Shown: positions 47,019-59,110 of the stretch, piece by piece
Layout of the letters: each line of letters starts with the position of its first letter
Numbering within the stretch: the stretch's first letter is position 1
DNA from: Diphasiastrum complanatum
Lineage: Eukaryota; Streptophyta; Lycopodiopsida; Lycopodiales; Lycopodiaceae
Reading direction: 5' to 3'
DNA length: 64,000 nucleotides
NCBI GenBank assembly: GCA_029204225.1
Contig: CM055101.1
Coordinates: 63,638,671-63,702,670 of the forward strand
Made by a program: the position numbers and the translations under genes
Notes under the pieces: model-generated
Told to the model about the DNA's origin: nothing
Seen by the model: the letters and a program-made list of their open reading frames with translations, nothing else
Databases searched by the model: none

Positions 47019-49640
47019 CTACGCAGTTTTGCACAAGTAATTACTGCAGCAAACAAAGAAGTGGTCACTGAGCATAGGGCTTGGATACGTCTTGATCATA
47101 TGAGATTGCGAAAGATTTGTAGGTTCAAGGGCCTCAAAAGATCACATGCAGCGTAGCCCAAATAGCATTCATTTAACGAGAGTCGTTAGTGACTCTCAAA
47201 CTGCTCAATGAAAGAAGCGATTTTACATTTCAGAATAGTTCTTTACGTGCTCAGCCGTCTTTACACAATGCCGTGCTTGTATATATTCCAAAAGAATAAC
47301 AGGCAAATAAGGCTGACCGTATTGGTCGTTGGATCCTCTTAATCTTGTTGAACGTGAACAAGAAATACGATGTCAAAGAAAGTTGTCATGAAAATTTGAC
47401 ACCAATATGCACATTCAGTCTCGACATAGAATGTTCTCTGAGTTTTGGTATTCTTCAGCTTGTTTCTGCCGACCTCAGGACATCCTCCACTGTGAACTTG
47501 TGTTTGTGCATTGATGGTGGATGTGAGACCTCACAAAACAGCTATTTTGTAAATTTTGATCCATAAATTGTTATGGAAGCAAGTTACATTTGATGTATTG
47601 ATCCTCCACATTTTGGAGATATTGCAATATATTTTGGCACAAACAAATTACTTAATCGTCCTACTTGCTGTACTACAATTGTTGTTCAGAACATGCAAGG
47701 CTCACGCCCAAATGTTGATGGTAAGTTGAAGAATCAGATGTAGGTATAGGAGTAAAGGCCATTCTTTATATATGCTGCATGTTGAGCATGCATTATGATT
47801 TATGCAACTTCTTTCTGATTAAGAAGGGTTCATTCATAGTCAGCGCTAGAACCTGAAAATATGTCATTGAGCATATAAATATTCACCTGTCTGAGTGGGG
47901 GCGCTTGAAGAAACTGTTAATCCCCCTGATCGCTAGCGTATTCCTCCCACAGAATCACTCAGGTTGCAGCCCCCTTGCATTAGATCATATTCGTTTATGA
48001 AGAATGGAGAATTTGAGCCTTGGGATCCAGCACCTCCCAAACTAGAGCCAAAGATACTGTAACAGCAACTCTGAAAGCCTTAATTTTGAGTGTTGTTTAA
48101 CCTAGGCAACATATTCGATCAATCCTTTTGCAAATTTACACGCAATTGCGTAGATAAACGTTTTCATTTTTTGCCTTTTCAAACGTGTGCTTCATGCATT
48201 AAATTTGCATTATTATCATGTTTAGTTTAAACTTTACTGATTCAACTTGTGCATAGCTGTGTAATATTAGGACTAATCAGGACTTCCAAAGAAAGCGACT
48301 GCTGATCAGCCCATGCACTTTTCCAAAAAAAACCGAATAATTACTACTCTAAATTGCTGTTAGAAATGTCGCTTTCAATTGTAATTTGTATGGCAGAACT
48401 GAATATGCTTCATACCAATCAATAGCGATTCATCGTACAGAACATTAGCACATGTGTTTGCACTCAGCACCTAATTATTTATCGTCGCCTATTCTGCATA
48501 CAGCAATTAGGATGTAGTTCTTTCATGAGGGCAGTGTTAACTTGCGTTGAGGATTGATGAATTTATTGATGCAAGCTGTTAGTAATGGTGAATATTCTGC
48601 CAAACGTCTGACAACCGACCGTTGAGTTTTTACACGCCAACGCCCATGACCTCCACCAGCAAGGACATGAAACATGACTTAGATCTATACTTTCTGTCAT
48701 CTGGGTTCTCAAGGCTGCAATATGGGTAATAGTAGCAAGCTCCATTAGCTCGTTACAGTCACAATGCAATTATGCACCCATCCAGGCAATTAACAAGGTC
48801 AGTCGTGATTAGTCCTCACTCCTCAGCTAGTGATTGCACTTTGGTTATCAACTGATCACATTCGAGATCAGCTGTTACGATCCTTGGGATATGTCCAGTA
48901 TCATTGTCAACCCAAGACCCAGCCCGTGACGTGATCTGAACCGAACTGGGGCCACACCAAATAAAATATTAATATTTGCGAATCATGATCCCCAACACTA
49001 CAATGAGGTCCTGTGCGCTGCAGGAGTATTGTCGATCCATCCAGCTATAAGATCACTTTTCAGACACTCAAGTCCCCACTACAGGATCAGCAGGTCCAGC
49101 ACTAGTTTATACGCTCGCCCACTATATCCCTGCACACAGACACAAAAAGTACTAATGCTTTACAGAATGCAAATGCATCACAGCCATCACTCACCAGTAC
49201 TTCTGTACAGCAACAGCCGCTAGCTCAGAGATCAAAACTCATGGCTGCAGTATAGTCCTCCACAGTGCTGGTGACAGCAATACAGAGAATTCCAAGACAT
49301 GGGTCAATTTCCAAACTGGAAACTGCAAATTGGTGGGCTGCTGCGAGGAATTATAGCTGATCTGTGAACAGATGAAGCAAGCAACAAGAGAAAAAAGAAA
49401 AGGGAAGGTGGGGCAAGTACAAGTGATAGATGGAACTGGGAAGGTGTAAGGAAACAAAAGGACTAGAGGGACCCCATGTGGGTTCATAATAATAGTATCC
49501 CAAGGACCCAAACACCCCCTTGGCTTGCCCCAGCATGGATGGGGCTTGGAGCCACAACCCTTTGGGGCCCGACGGTGCCCCAACCACCCATTCCAGTACT
49601 TTACATGTTCACTTACTTTTTCTCTTTGCCTCTTGCTAGG
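47019..49640. other. DUF868 3' flank and intergenic DNA
   Basis: No further gene recognised. ORFs near 47345-47566 and 48563-48769 lack known motifs. Poly(A) signals cannot be assigned. Confidence 0.4.
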
Positions 49641-49647
49641 TTCATCA

Positions 49648-49774
49648 GAGGCTTTAAATGCTTGTTGCATCCTGGGCCCTGGCCCCATCCAAGGGTCTTG
49701 GTTGAGTGAGAGAATGTGTGTGACATTGTCTCACTTGACCGGGGCCCTTGGATGCAACATGCATTTGAAGCTTG
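49648..49774 (+). other. Long imperfect hairpin
   Basis: The outer arms (about 49651-49678, GCTTTAAATGCTTGTTGCAT.., and 49743-49771) pair with few mismatches. The inner arms GGTTGAGTGAGA (49700-49711) and TCTCACTTGACC (49729-49740) pair with one mismatch around a 17-nt loop. The 5' side has about 20 extra bases (GGCCCCATCCAAGGG) that would bulge. The transcript in either direction would fold into a stem of about 40 pairs. It could be a MIRNA-like precursor or a small foldback element. Confidence 0.5.
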
Positions 49775-49799
49775 TGATGTTTTAATTCCCAAGGGTTTT

Positions 49800-51546
49800 C
49801 TTCTCTCTCTACCCCTTTGTGGGGAGAACATAAGTACAAATGGGTGACTCCTGCAACATTGGGTCTAAATGCTCGCTGCCCCTCAAAGATGTGATCCCTT
49901 GGCATGAGAGTAAGCCCACAAAGTCCCCGGCAGCTGGTTCGTGCATGGCATTATACCTTGGGTGGTATTTACATTGAATAAAGTTCTTGGGTGGGAACTT
50001 TTGCTCTCAGCTCGATCATAGGCATACAATCTTCACTCAAGAACTTTGTCCTTGGGAACTTGTGTTCAAAAACCCCCTTGAAGTTTCCCTTCAATATCCC
50101 TTAGTTTTGGAGTCTTGATGGTTTGTCAAAAAGTTTGTCATCAAAATGCTCCAAACTCTTAGGTGTAATATCTCCGAGCTACTAAATTTTGTCCGTAATT
50201 AGCTAGTCCTAGTGGCAAAATTCATGAATTAATCCAACTACCTTAATCAACCAAATATTTATCCATCATCATTGAAAGAAAACAAAAAACTCGTGGTATT
50301 GAGTGTTTCCTTAGGCCTCATACCACCCTATCGAGAAATTTGACCATAAATGTTGATGTGAGTTTATGAATAGTCTTGTATTGGCTAGAATATGTACTAA
50401 GTTTTATCGAGCATCAAAATCAGGCTCTCAAGAAATATTACGATGTGATAAATTTTCATTGTTTTTTAACTATCATATTGAGGAGCTTAGAAGTCTTACA
50501 TATTCTTGAAACCCCAAGGTCTATATCCTTGTAAATATGATGCAAGACCTAAATTTTCTACAAAAAAAAATAGCAATTATCGAGTTTCAAGAAGTCAATA
50601 TCAATCATTTAAAAAATATATATATAACTAATTTTGAAGAAAAAAAAATGATGATTCCATTCTTATGCTTTGTCGGCTTTGTCAGCACTAGTTGGGAACT
50701 ATCGTCCATGTGGTGATTTGATCGTGGAGTGCACCCTTGTGATAATGTGGCAACTGGACTATGGAGTGTCTTGTGGACTTGTAGTACCCGACGATTATAA
50801 GGAAGATGATGATAAGACTTAACTTTAAACTTGAGTGGTGGGCATTGATCTTAGCTACATCTATAACTACATGGGGTGAGTACAAGCAAGTGTGACTACT
50901 TTGACAATATGTAATGCCATGAGAGTAAGGGCCCTTTTATCCTAGTCCAACAATGGTAGATGCTGGGCATCATCTCTCATGCATCCACCAAGCACTAGAT
51001 GAGAGAGTTGTATCCTAGCTAAAAATGCCATGGGACAATGTGCACATCCAAGGATGTGGAAGCCTCAAGTGTTGTGGAGAGATGGTGTACTTGTAGTTTT
51101 CAAGGCCTCCACCACTATTGGATGAGGGAGAGCCATGATTTCGAGTCCCATGACAATCATGTTAGAATCTATGCTTGGGAATGGGGATTAAGCATAACAT
51201 CAGGAACACCTAATTAAATTGACAATTACCTGTATTAAGAAAATTGTGAATTGAGCAATGGCTCATACAAGAAAAAAATAGTCTTATCACCTACTTGATC
51301 CAATCATGAATCAAATGTCCATAACTTGTTTTTAGCTTTTCACTTGTGAATAATCCATGTGTTTACAAAAAAAAAAAAATCATCTTGGTGCAACAGGTCA
51401 AATGGTTTCCTCCTTAAATTTGGCTCTATAGTTAATGGCCTTGTAGTTTGGAAACTGTTTTGTTTTGTGTTTGGGATAGAAAAATAGAGAAGAGATTGGA
51501 GTAAGGATGAGGTGAGAGTGAGATTTGAGTGTGGGTGAGCGACATT
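49800..51546. other. Intergenic, no gene
   Basis: AT-rich with A-runs near 50559, 50636 and 51366. No gene or repeat recognised. It takes the place of the missing 3' part of the minus-strand copia relic to its right. Confidence 0.4.
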
Positions 51547-52760
51547 TTACTTGTTGGATGATAATACTATTTTTATTAGGAAACTAGCAGTAAACAAAGC
51601 TCTATAGCCTTGATCAGTGAACTTGCTTGTTGACAATAAATTCTTTGTTAATTTGGGGACATAGAGTACACCATTTAACTGTCTAGTGATACCATTTGGG
51701 AATTGTAGTCGAAGAGAGCCTTGGCGTTCGACTTTGTGTGAGCTTGAGTCTCCAAAGAAAATGTACTTTGATTCTGTTGCTGTAAGATTCGAGAATAGGT
51801 TCTTACATGGAGTCATATGTTGTGAAGCACCCAAATCGAGATACCAGACATAGGCATCTATACATGGTTGAACTTGTACCACTAGTTGACAGAGTCAGAA
51901 CCTCCTTCTTGGTGTTGTTGCATCTTTTTCCTCGCTTCATTATGCTTGAGGATCCGACAGTCTTTGATGTCGTGATTGGATCTCTTACAATATCTGCAAA
52001 AGAGTTTGGTCTTGGCAGGTTGTTGTTTTCTATTGTGTTGTTGTTGTGGTTGCGTTGAATCTGTCTACTCCACCTTTGTCTTCTTATCCTTGAAGTTCTT
52101 CTTCTTGGAATATTGCTTATTAGAGTACAAGGTCATTGTCTTGTTACTCGTTGTAGATAAGCTCTTTCTCCTTACTTCTTCCCGCAATAGACTTGTTGCT
52201 AGCTTTGGAGTGATAGCGCAGGAGTATTGCTCAAAAGCATTACTAGATTGTCGTAGGAGGGTGGAAGACTGACAAGAAGAGACATCGTAGATAGAGTCTT
52301 CTTCTGAAATAGAGAAACCTATGGAAGCTAATTGATTCAGCAACTATTTAAACTCATTGAGATGATCACTGACTAAGGTGCCTTTGCTCATTTTGAGAGT
52401 AAGGACCTTCTTTCTCAGAAAGAGACGAGTCGATACATCTGAAGTTTCATAGATATTTGTTAAAATATCCCACGCTTCTTTGGAAGTGGTACTATTAGAT
52501 ACATGAGCTATCTGAGTATCTTTCGAATTCAAGGATACAATGGCAAGAGCTTTGCCATCCTTTGCTTCCCATGCGGGTAGTAGTTCTGGTTCCGCCGGTC
52601 TGGCTATTGAACCGTTGACGTATCTCCATAGCTCCTTATTGATCAGTATCATCCTCATTTTTAATTTCCACATGTGAAAATCATCTTCGTTGAACTTGTT
52701 GATCAAGCAGATTTCTGAGGTTGAACCTTCCATTAAGATTGATGAACATAGATTAAACAC
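51547..52760 (-). pseudogene. Ty1/copia gag-protease fragment
   Basis: Gag: INKFNEDDFHMWKLKMRMIL, LWRYVNGSIARPAEPELLPA, LTNIYETSDVSTRLFLRKKV (52760-52344). Middle gag in a shifted frame, CAITPKLATSLLREE (52343-52065). A zinc-knuckle region in yet another frame (near 51960-52000, ..CRYCKRSNHDIKDC-like). Protease reads WYLDLGASQHMT at about 51840: the catalytic DSG triad is DLG, so the enzyme would be inactive. The GAG-pre-integrase start LNGVLYVPKLTKNLLSTSKF ends the relic. A 5' primer site and LTR lie upstream at 52.84 kb and beyond. Confidence 0.9.
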
Positions 52761-52840
52761 AAATCAAATATAAAATAGCTCTGAAATACGAACGTATTAG
52801 GTTCTTTGGTCCTAAAACTCTAGTAAATCCAAAAGCATGA

Positions 52841-53750
52841 GCTCTGATACCACTCTATTGGTGTGGATTTAGAATGAATGATCAAGCCGCAACAGAAATG
52901 AAGGTCGTTATCCCGTCACCAACAAAGGAAGAACATGATGAAACGTGAGACACTAAGAATTAATGATATAAGGATCTGGATTACTTAGAGAACGAAATGA
53001 ATGTCAGTAAAGGTGTCGTAGACAACCATAAAGAGAGATTGCTAAAAGATTAGGCGTTTGAGACAACCGTGCAATTCTCTGATAGTGATATTCTGAACAG
53101 AAAGAAATGTGAAACAATTAGGCGTCAATGACAGCCATACATTTCTTCATTTATGGAGTACTTGATAGTAACAAAGGAGGAGTGAGAGTTAATAAACATT
53201 CGACACGAATGCAATCAGATAGAACAATAGCGATTCTGTATATTCAATGTTGTAATAACAACTATTAGATCACAAGACAATCGCATTGATAAGCGCGTAA
53301 TCCTAGTTATAGAAACAAATCAATTGCTATAGTTCGGAATACTTTTACTACCTCTCTCTCTCTCTATGATCTCTAACTCTGAGGAGTCAGATACAATGAA
53401 GACCAATTTTGGTTGTTTGATCTCTGTCGACGTGGATACTAATTTTTTGATACCTTTCTTCTGATCGCTCATTTGCTTATATAGCTGTAGGATGATCTTA
53501 TGTTATTCTAATCATAGAGTTTAAAATATCATTAATAGTCCTAGTACTGATCCGTAGATTGGTTATTACAGCGGATCATGAAGACGTAAGCTAATCTCCT
53601 TCACATGTAACTGTAGGAGTGCGATATTGTAGTGTGGTCGTAACCGCATGCCGAATGCAAGCGTTGACTTGGCGATTTTCTTCGATATCCGGCGTAACTT
53701 TGTAGTACGTCACATTCCCTCGCATTCTTCAAAACTTATATGTCGCATTT
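52841..53750 (-). mobile_element. 5' LTR and perfect primer-binding site of the copia element
   Basis: Minus-strand TGGTATCAGAGC (52852-52841) is a perfect tRNA-iMet primer-binding site about 80 bp before the gag ATG region. An LTR end (..AATCCACA on the minus strand, at 52862) sits nine bases away. The LTR body extends rightward. Its outer boundary was not found, and 53750 is an upper estimate set by the next element. Confidence 0.6.
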
Positions 53751-53792
53751 CTCGAGGGCCCAAAATGTCCCAAAATTCTGAGCAGAACACCT

Positions 53793-54290
53793 TTGTCGCA
53801 ATTTAAGCAAAAACCTTCTGTGTTTAGAATGCCTGAAATGCTAAGTAGAAAAATTTGTCGAAGTCTTCTAATTAAAGGGTATGTACAAAGTAAAGGCATT
53901 GACTATGAGGAGACCTTTGTGCCAGTATGTAAGGGGAATACTCTACATCTACTTGTTGCTTTAGCTTTTGGTTTGGTTGGCCTTTGCATCAGATGGATGT
54001 GAAATCTGCTTTTCTAAATGGTGAGTTAGAAGAAGAGGTGTTCATGGATCAACCTGAAGGCTTTGTGCAAAAGAATAGGAGAATAAAGTATGTCGCTTGA
54101 AGAAAGCGCTTTATGGTCTTAAACAGGCACCACGTGCGTGGTATAGTAGGATTGATGCCTACTTTTGTTCTAAGGGGATGGTGAGAACACATTCTGATCC
54201 AAATCTTTATGTCTTATGCTTTGATGGTATGCTTGCTTTGATTGCTCTTTTATGTAGAAGGTTACGTCCTTCAAGGCCAAGAGCATATGG
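53793..54290 (+). pseudogene. Ty1/copia RT fragment A
   Basis: [20 protein letters not shown] .. [10 protein letters not shown], then [30 protein letters not shown] and KKALYGLKQAPRAWYSRIDA in successive frames. It stops near GMLALIALL, before the catalytic YVDD, where a different copia sequence starts. Confidence 0.88.
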
Positions 54291-55350
54291 TTTGTAAATT
54301 GCAGAAGGCATTTTATGGCCTCAAACAATCTCCTAGGGCCTAGTATGAGAGAATTAATCATTTTTTGTTGCAGCACAACTTCACCTCTGGCTCTGCAGAT
54401 TCAAATGTGTATCTCAAGTATAAAAAGTCAAGCTATCTCATAATAGATTCTTTAATTATCAGCGATTCAAATCAGTTACTGTATAAAACAAAATCACTGC
54501 TTTCAATAGAATTAGAGACGACTAATTTAGGCCCAGTTCATTACCTACTTGGTATGGAGATCACTAGAGATTGCGCAAGCAGAAGGATCAATATAAGCCA
54601 AGAATTCTATTTAATCAATGTACTTCGCAGATATGGCATGGAGGACTATAAGCCGATAGACACACCTATGGATCCAAGATCCAAACTATCAAAAGACATG
54701 TGCCCCAGAACCCAAGCAAAATAGCAAGTGATGTGTAGACACCCTAATCAGTCAATAATTGGGTCTATAATGTATTCTATGATCTGCACACGACCTGATC
54801 TAGCATATGCAATAAGCACATTGTCTCAATACATGTCCAATTTAGGCTTACAACATTGGAAGGCTCTGCAAAGGGTATTGAAGTACATTCAAGCTACGAA
54901 GCACTATGCTTTGTACTATAATGGTAACTTACATTAGTCACTTATTCAGATTTAGATTGGGCAGGAGACGTGGATACGAGAAAGTCCAGATCAGGTTATA
55001 TTTGTTTCTTTGAAAGAGAACTCATTTCATGGAACAACAAAAAGCAGAAATGTATTTTGTTGTCCTCTACAAAATCTGAATACGTTGCAGCTATATCAGC
55101 ATTTGAGGAGATTACTTGGCTAAGAAGGTTGCTACAAGACCTGCAATTCCTACAGATCAGTCCAACTATACTCCAGTGTGACAATTAGAGCTGTATAGCT
55201 TTATCTCTGAACCCATGAACTCATACAAGAACTAAACACATAGAAGTCCAGTTTCATTTTATTAGAGAGAAGGATTAGAACAAAGATGTTGTACTAAGTT
55301 ACTGTCATACAGACAATATGTTGGCTGATATTTTGACAAAGCCATTGTCC
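54291..55350 (+). pseudogene. Ty1/copia RT-RNase H fragment B
   Basis: Begins again at the same RT motif (LQKAFYGLKQSPRAWYERIN), showing a second element. The YVDD position is replaced by IDSLIISDS, so it is catalytically dead. Then VHYLLGMEITRDC, INISQEFYLINVLRRYGMED, DTPMDPRSKLSKDMC, SIIGSIMYSMICTRPDLAYA, KYIQATKHYALYYNG, RKSRSGYICFFERELISWNN, LLSSTKSEYVAAISAFEEI, and RNase H end THTRTKHIEVQFHFIREKD .. NMLADILTKPLSF at 55345. Several stops. Confidence 0.93.
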
Positions 55351-55354
55351 TTCC

Positions 55355-56249
55355 TACCTGTCTGATTTTTGACCAATGCTTTGAATCTCTTGAAATTGTC
55401 AAATGCATCCGATTTCTTCTTCAAGAAGTAAATCCACATCTTATGTGACATATCATCAATAAAGGTCATAAAATAGAAGGCTTTACCTAAGGACATAGTC
55501 CTCATAGGCCCGCATAAATCTATGTGGATCAAATCCAGGATGTTCTTTGCCCTTGCAAAACACCACCTTTATTGAACTTCTCTCGATGTTGCTTCCCATA
55601 CACACATGATTCGCACATCAACTTCAAGTGGTCTTCTATCGTAGGCAATTCTCTCACCATTTCCAATTTCCTCATCAAACTGAGGGTTCCTAAGTTCAAG
55701 TGACCAAGCCTCTTATGCCACAGTTCAGTTTGTGATGGAATGGACGAGACAAGTCTATGTTGCCCCCTTGATTGTAGCATTCAACTTGTATAATTTAGTG
55801 TTGGGCTCCCTTATACCATCCGCAATAACTTTGAACTTTTGGTTCACATCCTTCACAAAGCAATGATCATGGGCAAATTCTACTTTCAACTTTTGATCAG
55901 TAATGACACCAACAGAAAATAGATTTTTCTTCAAACCTGGTACATAAAGTACCTCCTTGATCATCCTGCTTTTGCCATCAGGTAGTTGGATTGAAACGGT
56001 GCCTATTCCCTTGATCTTGCACACATCACCATTTGCTTGTGAAACGGACGTTCCATTATCTAACACTTTCAAGCTACTGAACCAATCCTTGTTACCTGTC
56101 ATGTGTCTTGTGGCTCCTGAGTCAATGTACCACGCTTGATCATCTTGATTAGATGACAATGCTAATATGAAGATACTAGAGTCTTCAATCTCACCCTCAT
56201 CGACAAGGTTACCTGCTTGCTTTGATTTTCCCTTGCCTGATTCCGCCAA
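55355..56249 (-). pseudogene. Ty1/copia protease-integrase N-terminus
   Basis: Minus strand. Protease QAWYIDSGATRHMTGNKDWF with an intact DSG triad, and LPDGKSRMIKEVLYVPGLKK (56249-55755). GAG-pre-integrase LWHKRLGHLNLGTLSLMRK .. CESCVYGKQHREKF (55780-55600; His-His-Cys-Cys finger). Integrase start MIHIDLCGPMRTMSLGKAFY .. FMTFIDDMSHKMWIYFLKKK (to about 55365), where the core breaks off, and plus-strand element B ends within a few bases. Confidence 0.93.
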
Positions 56250-56757
56250 GAATTTCCGACATCATGTTTCAAGAAGAGCTATTTTGGGCATTCTTGGTGT
56301 GCTTGCATGGTAGAATGATTGCAAGTGATTTCAAGAGTTCAAGAGTGTTTGAAATCTGAGTATTCGTGACAGGTTGAACCATACTACAACCTCAAGAATC
56401 TGTTGCCTGTCCTGGGCATTGAACCAAATAGAAATGATCAAGAACATGCCCAGGTAACAACCAAAATGGAGGTAGCATAAGCTGTAACAAGAAGCAAACA
56501 AGCAGAACTAATTGTAGAAGAGGAAACGGTCAACATTTGGCACCAGTTGCCGCTTGAACACATGCACATCTCTACTCCATCCATGTTCCAACGTTCTTCC
56601 ATGATCCGCTCCATAAACAACATCATCCATATCTGGATCTGCCATCATCTGTAGTCTGACACTTACACTCTGCCACGTTCTTGAATAGCATCATTGCAGG
56701 GCCGTTCTTGGACATTATCATCCTAACTCTACGATTGTCTGTTAACTACTGTGTTAC
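56250..56757. other. Intergenic, no gene
   Basis: No conserved motif; separates the copia relic from the minisatellite array. Confidence 0.4.
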
Positions 56758-57555
56758 ATCTCAACCGGAGCCCCTGTGTTAAATCTCAACCAGAGGCCTG
56801 TGTTGCATCTCAACCGGAGGCCTGTGTTACATCTCAACTGGAGCTCATGTGTTGAATCTCAACCGGAGGCCTGTGTTACATCCCAACGGAGCCCCTGTGT
56901 TACATCTCAACCGAAGGCCTCACCTCACTCTCAACCAGAGGCCCAGCTGAAATCTCAACCGGAGGCACAGCTTCCATCTCAACCGAAGGCCTCACCTCAC
57001 TCTCAACCGGAGACCTCAGTAAAATCTCAACCGGAGACCTCAATAAACTCTCAACCGAAGGCCCATCTTAAATTTCGACCGAAGTGTTTTTCTGGATTCT
57101 CGACCGAAGCATTTTTCTGGGATCTCGACCGGAGCCGAAGTGTCCGCTGAAATCTCGGCCGAAGTGTCCGCTGAAATCTCGGCCGAAGTGTCTACTGAAA
57201 TCTCGACCGAAGTGTCCGCTAAAATCTCGGTCAAAGCGTTCGCTAAAATCTCGACCGAAGTGTCCGCTGAAATCTCAACCGAAGTGTCCGCTGAAATCTC
57301 GACCGAAGTGCTCGTTCAGATCTTGACCGGAGCCAAAGTGCACACTGAAATCTCGACCGGAGCCAAAGTGATCTCGACTGGAGCCGAAGTGCCTGCTCAA
57401 ATCACGACCGGAGCCGAAGGCAGCGATCAAATCTCGATTGGAGGGATTTGATCAGATCTCAACCAAAGCAATCAGGTCAAAGCTCGACCGAAGCAATTAA
57501 CACCCATCTCAACCAGACCATAACTTTTGATCAACACCTCTGATTGCCATTTCGA
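56758..57555 (+). repeat. 24-bp minisatellite of about 31 units
   Basis: Each unit opens CTC(A/G)ACCG(G/A)AG. Most are 24 bp, and variants of 21 and 30 bp keep the codon phase, with a few 25-bp units. There are two subfamilies: GGCCTGTGTTACAT-type at the left (56758-57060) and TGTCCGCTGAAAT-type at the right (57120-57330). The frames stay open and give 8-residue repeats, (P)EACVTSQ-like then SAEISTEV-like. It lies about 200 bp upstream of the gypsy gag. Confidence 0.92.
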
Positions 57556-57752
57556 CCAAACCACCATCTTCCCAACACCTTTGAGACTGAGAAAAAAAAA
57601 AAAAAAGAGCATGAACACCAATTTTTTTTCAAAAAACAACACCCATACCAATAGAACGCTCTTTTCATACTGAGTTTTCTCTTGACTTCCTAAAAAAAAC
57701 ATAAAAAACCCTAAAAAACCATCAATACTAGAAACTCATACCCCAGTACCCA

Positions 57753-59110
57753 ATGGACCAGCATACAGATCCTAAAATCCCAGACAATTATCCATACGAG
57801 GTAAGGTCCCCTACAGCTGAACAAATCAGACGTCATAGATTCTACCGAATGCGGTCCCAACCCTACGAGCCATCCACAAACCCATTCGAAGGACAAGAAC
57901 CTGATAGAGCCGAGTCCTCACGAGCCAGAACCCATGTTCATGGTGTTGAAACATCCCATGCCAGAACCAACCTTAGGGAGTTTCTGCTACCCACCATGCT
58001 CATCTTGAGAGACATACACCCAAGCTAGATCTACCAAAGTTTGACGGTTTTCGGACCCTCAAAGATTTTTGCAAATCTTTGAGAATGCATGTGATGTCTA
58101 TGGCGAAACATATCTCGATGCTATGGTCCAACTGTTTTCGATGACCATGATCGCTAAAGCACGTGATTGGTTTTTCAACCTTGATCGTGAAGATAAGACA
58201 GACTGGTCAATCTTGAAAGAGTCCTTTATCAAGCATTTTAAGCCCTTTCGCTTGATTGAGAGTCTTTTTGTCAAATTGAGTAACATCAAGATGGCAAAGG
58301 ATGAACGTGTACGAGACTATATCGAGCGTCTCAAACACCTCAAAAGTCAAGTACAGGAACAACCCTCCAAACAGATGCTCATCATCTGGTTTTTAGTCGG
58401 CCTTCCAAGATGGATTAGATGCGAGCTTAAATCCAATGATGAATATATGAGCCTCAAATTAGCTATGTCTGATGCCATCAAGGAAGAAGACGAAGGATTA
58501 GATGTTGACGAATTCAGAGAACGACGAGCACCACGTGCACCTATCCATGAGTCGAAGCCAATCGAGGACACCCAAGATCAGCCTTGGAAATCACAGCTGG
58601 AGTTGCTTAATAAGCAACACCAACTTCAAATGGAGAAACTCACCAATGAGTTTCAAACTACCCTGAAGTCTATCCAAAGCAGTATGCCTGGTTAGTCAAA
58701 CCCTGCACAGGTACCTTATAGACGAAAAACAATATGGTGCCCACACTGTCGGGCTACGCATCATGTTGATGCTTGTCCTTCATATCGACCTATTCAAGCA
58801 CATACAGCTCAACAATATGAAGAACACCCATCACAATCTAGAAATGCCTTGCCTTATCATAAATATCCACCATCAAGTCTAGAACCACTAGCCATACAAG
58901 ATGGCTACGCGTTATACAATGGCCACTGCACACCAGATGTTTCATCTGTGGTGAAACCGGCCACTTCATGGTTGATTGTCCAGATAAGACCAAGTACCAT
59001 GCTGAGTGTCCCGATTGTATCTGAAAACACAGTTTCAAAGACTGTCCAAAGCAACCAACTAAGATCCTACCTGCCCGTCATGTTAGTTATGCATCACAAT
59101 AGGATCTTCA
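57753..59110 (+). pseudogene. Ty3/gypsy gag
   Basis: The N-terminal segment MDQHTDPKIPDNYPYEVRSP is open to 58028, then a frameshift leads to the capsid-like retrotransposon gag domain: FENACDVYGETYLDAM .. AKARDWFFNL, DWSILKESFIKHFKPF, DERVRDYIERLKHLKSQV (58069-58500). A TAG at 58693 follows a coiled-coil-like Gln/Glu/Lys stretch. The same frame continues to a knuckle-like CPHCRATHHVDAC (58738-58776). After a shift a canonical CX2CX4HX4C knuckle, CFICGETGHFMVDC, is at 58938-58979, and a third CPDCI*KHSFKDC carries a stop. Three knuckles are unusual. No protease or RT follows recognisably. Confidence 0.88.

Noticed and set aside
49239-49688. 149-aa minus-strand ORF
   Set aside because: No family motif, overlaps the hairpin and antisense ORFs; probably chance.
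56758-57555. CRISPR-like array
   Set aside because: Whole 24-bp units repeat without unique spacers; a eukaryotic minisatellite.
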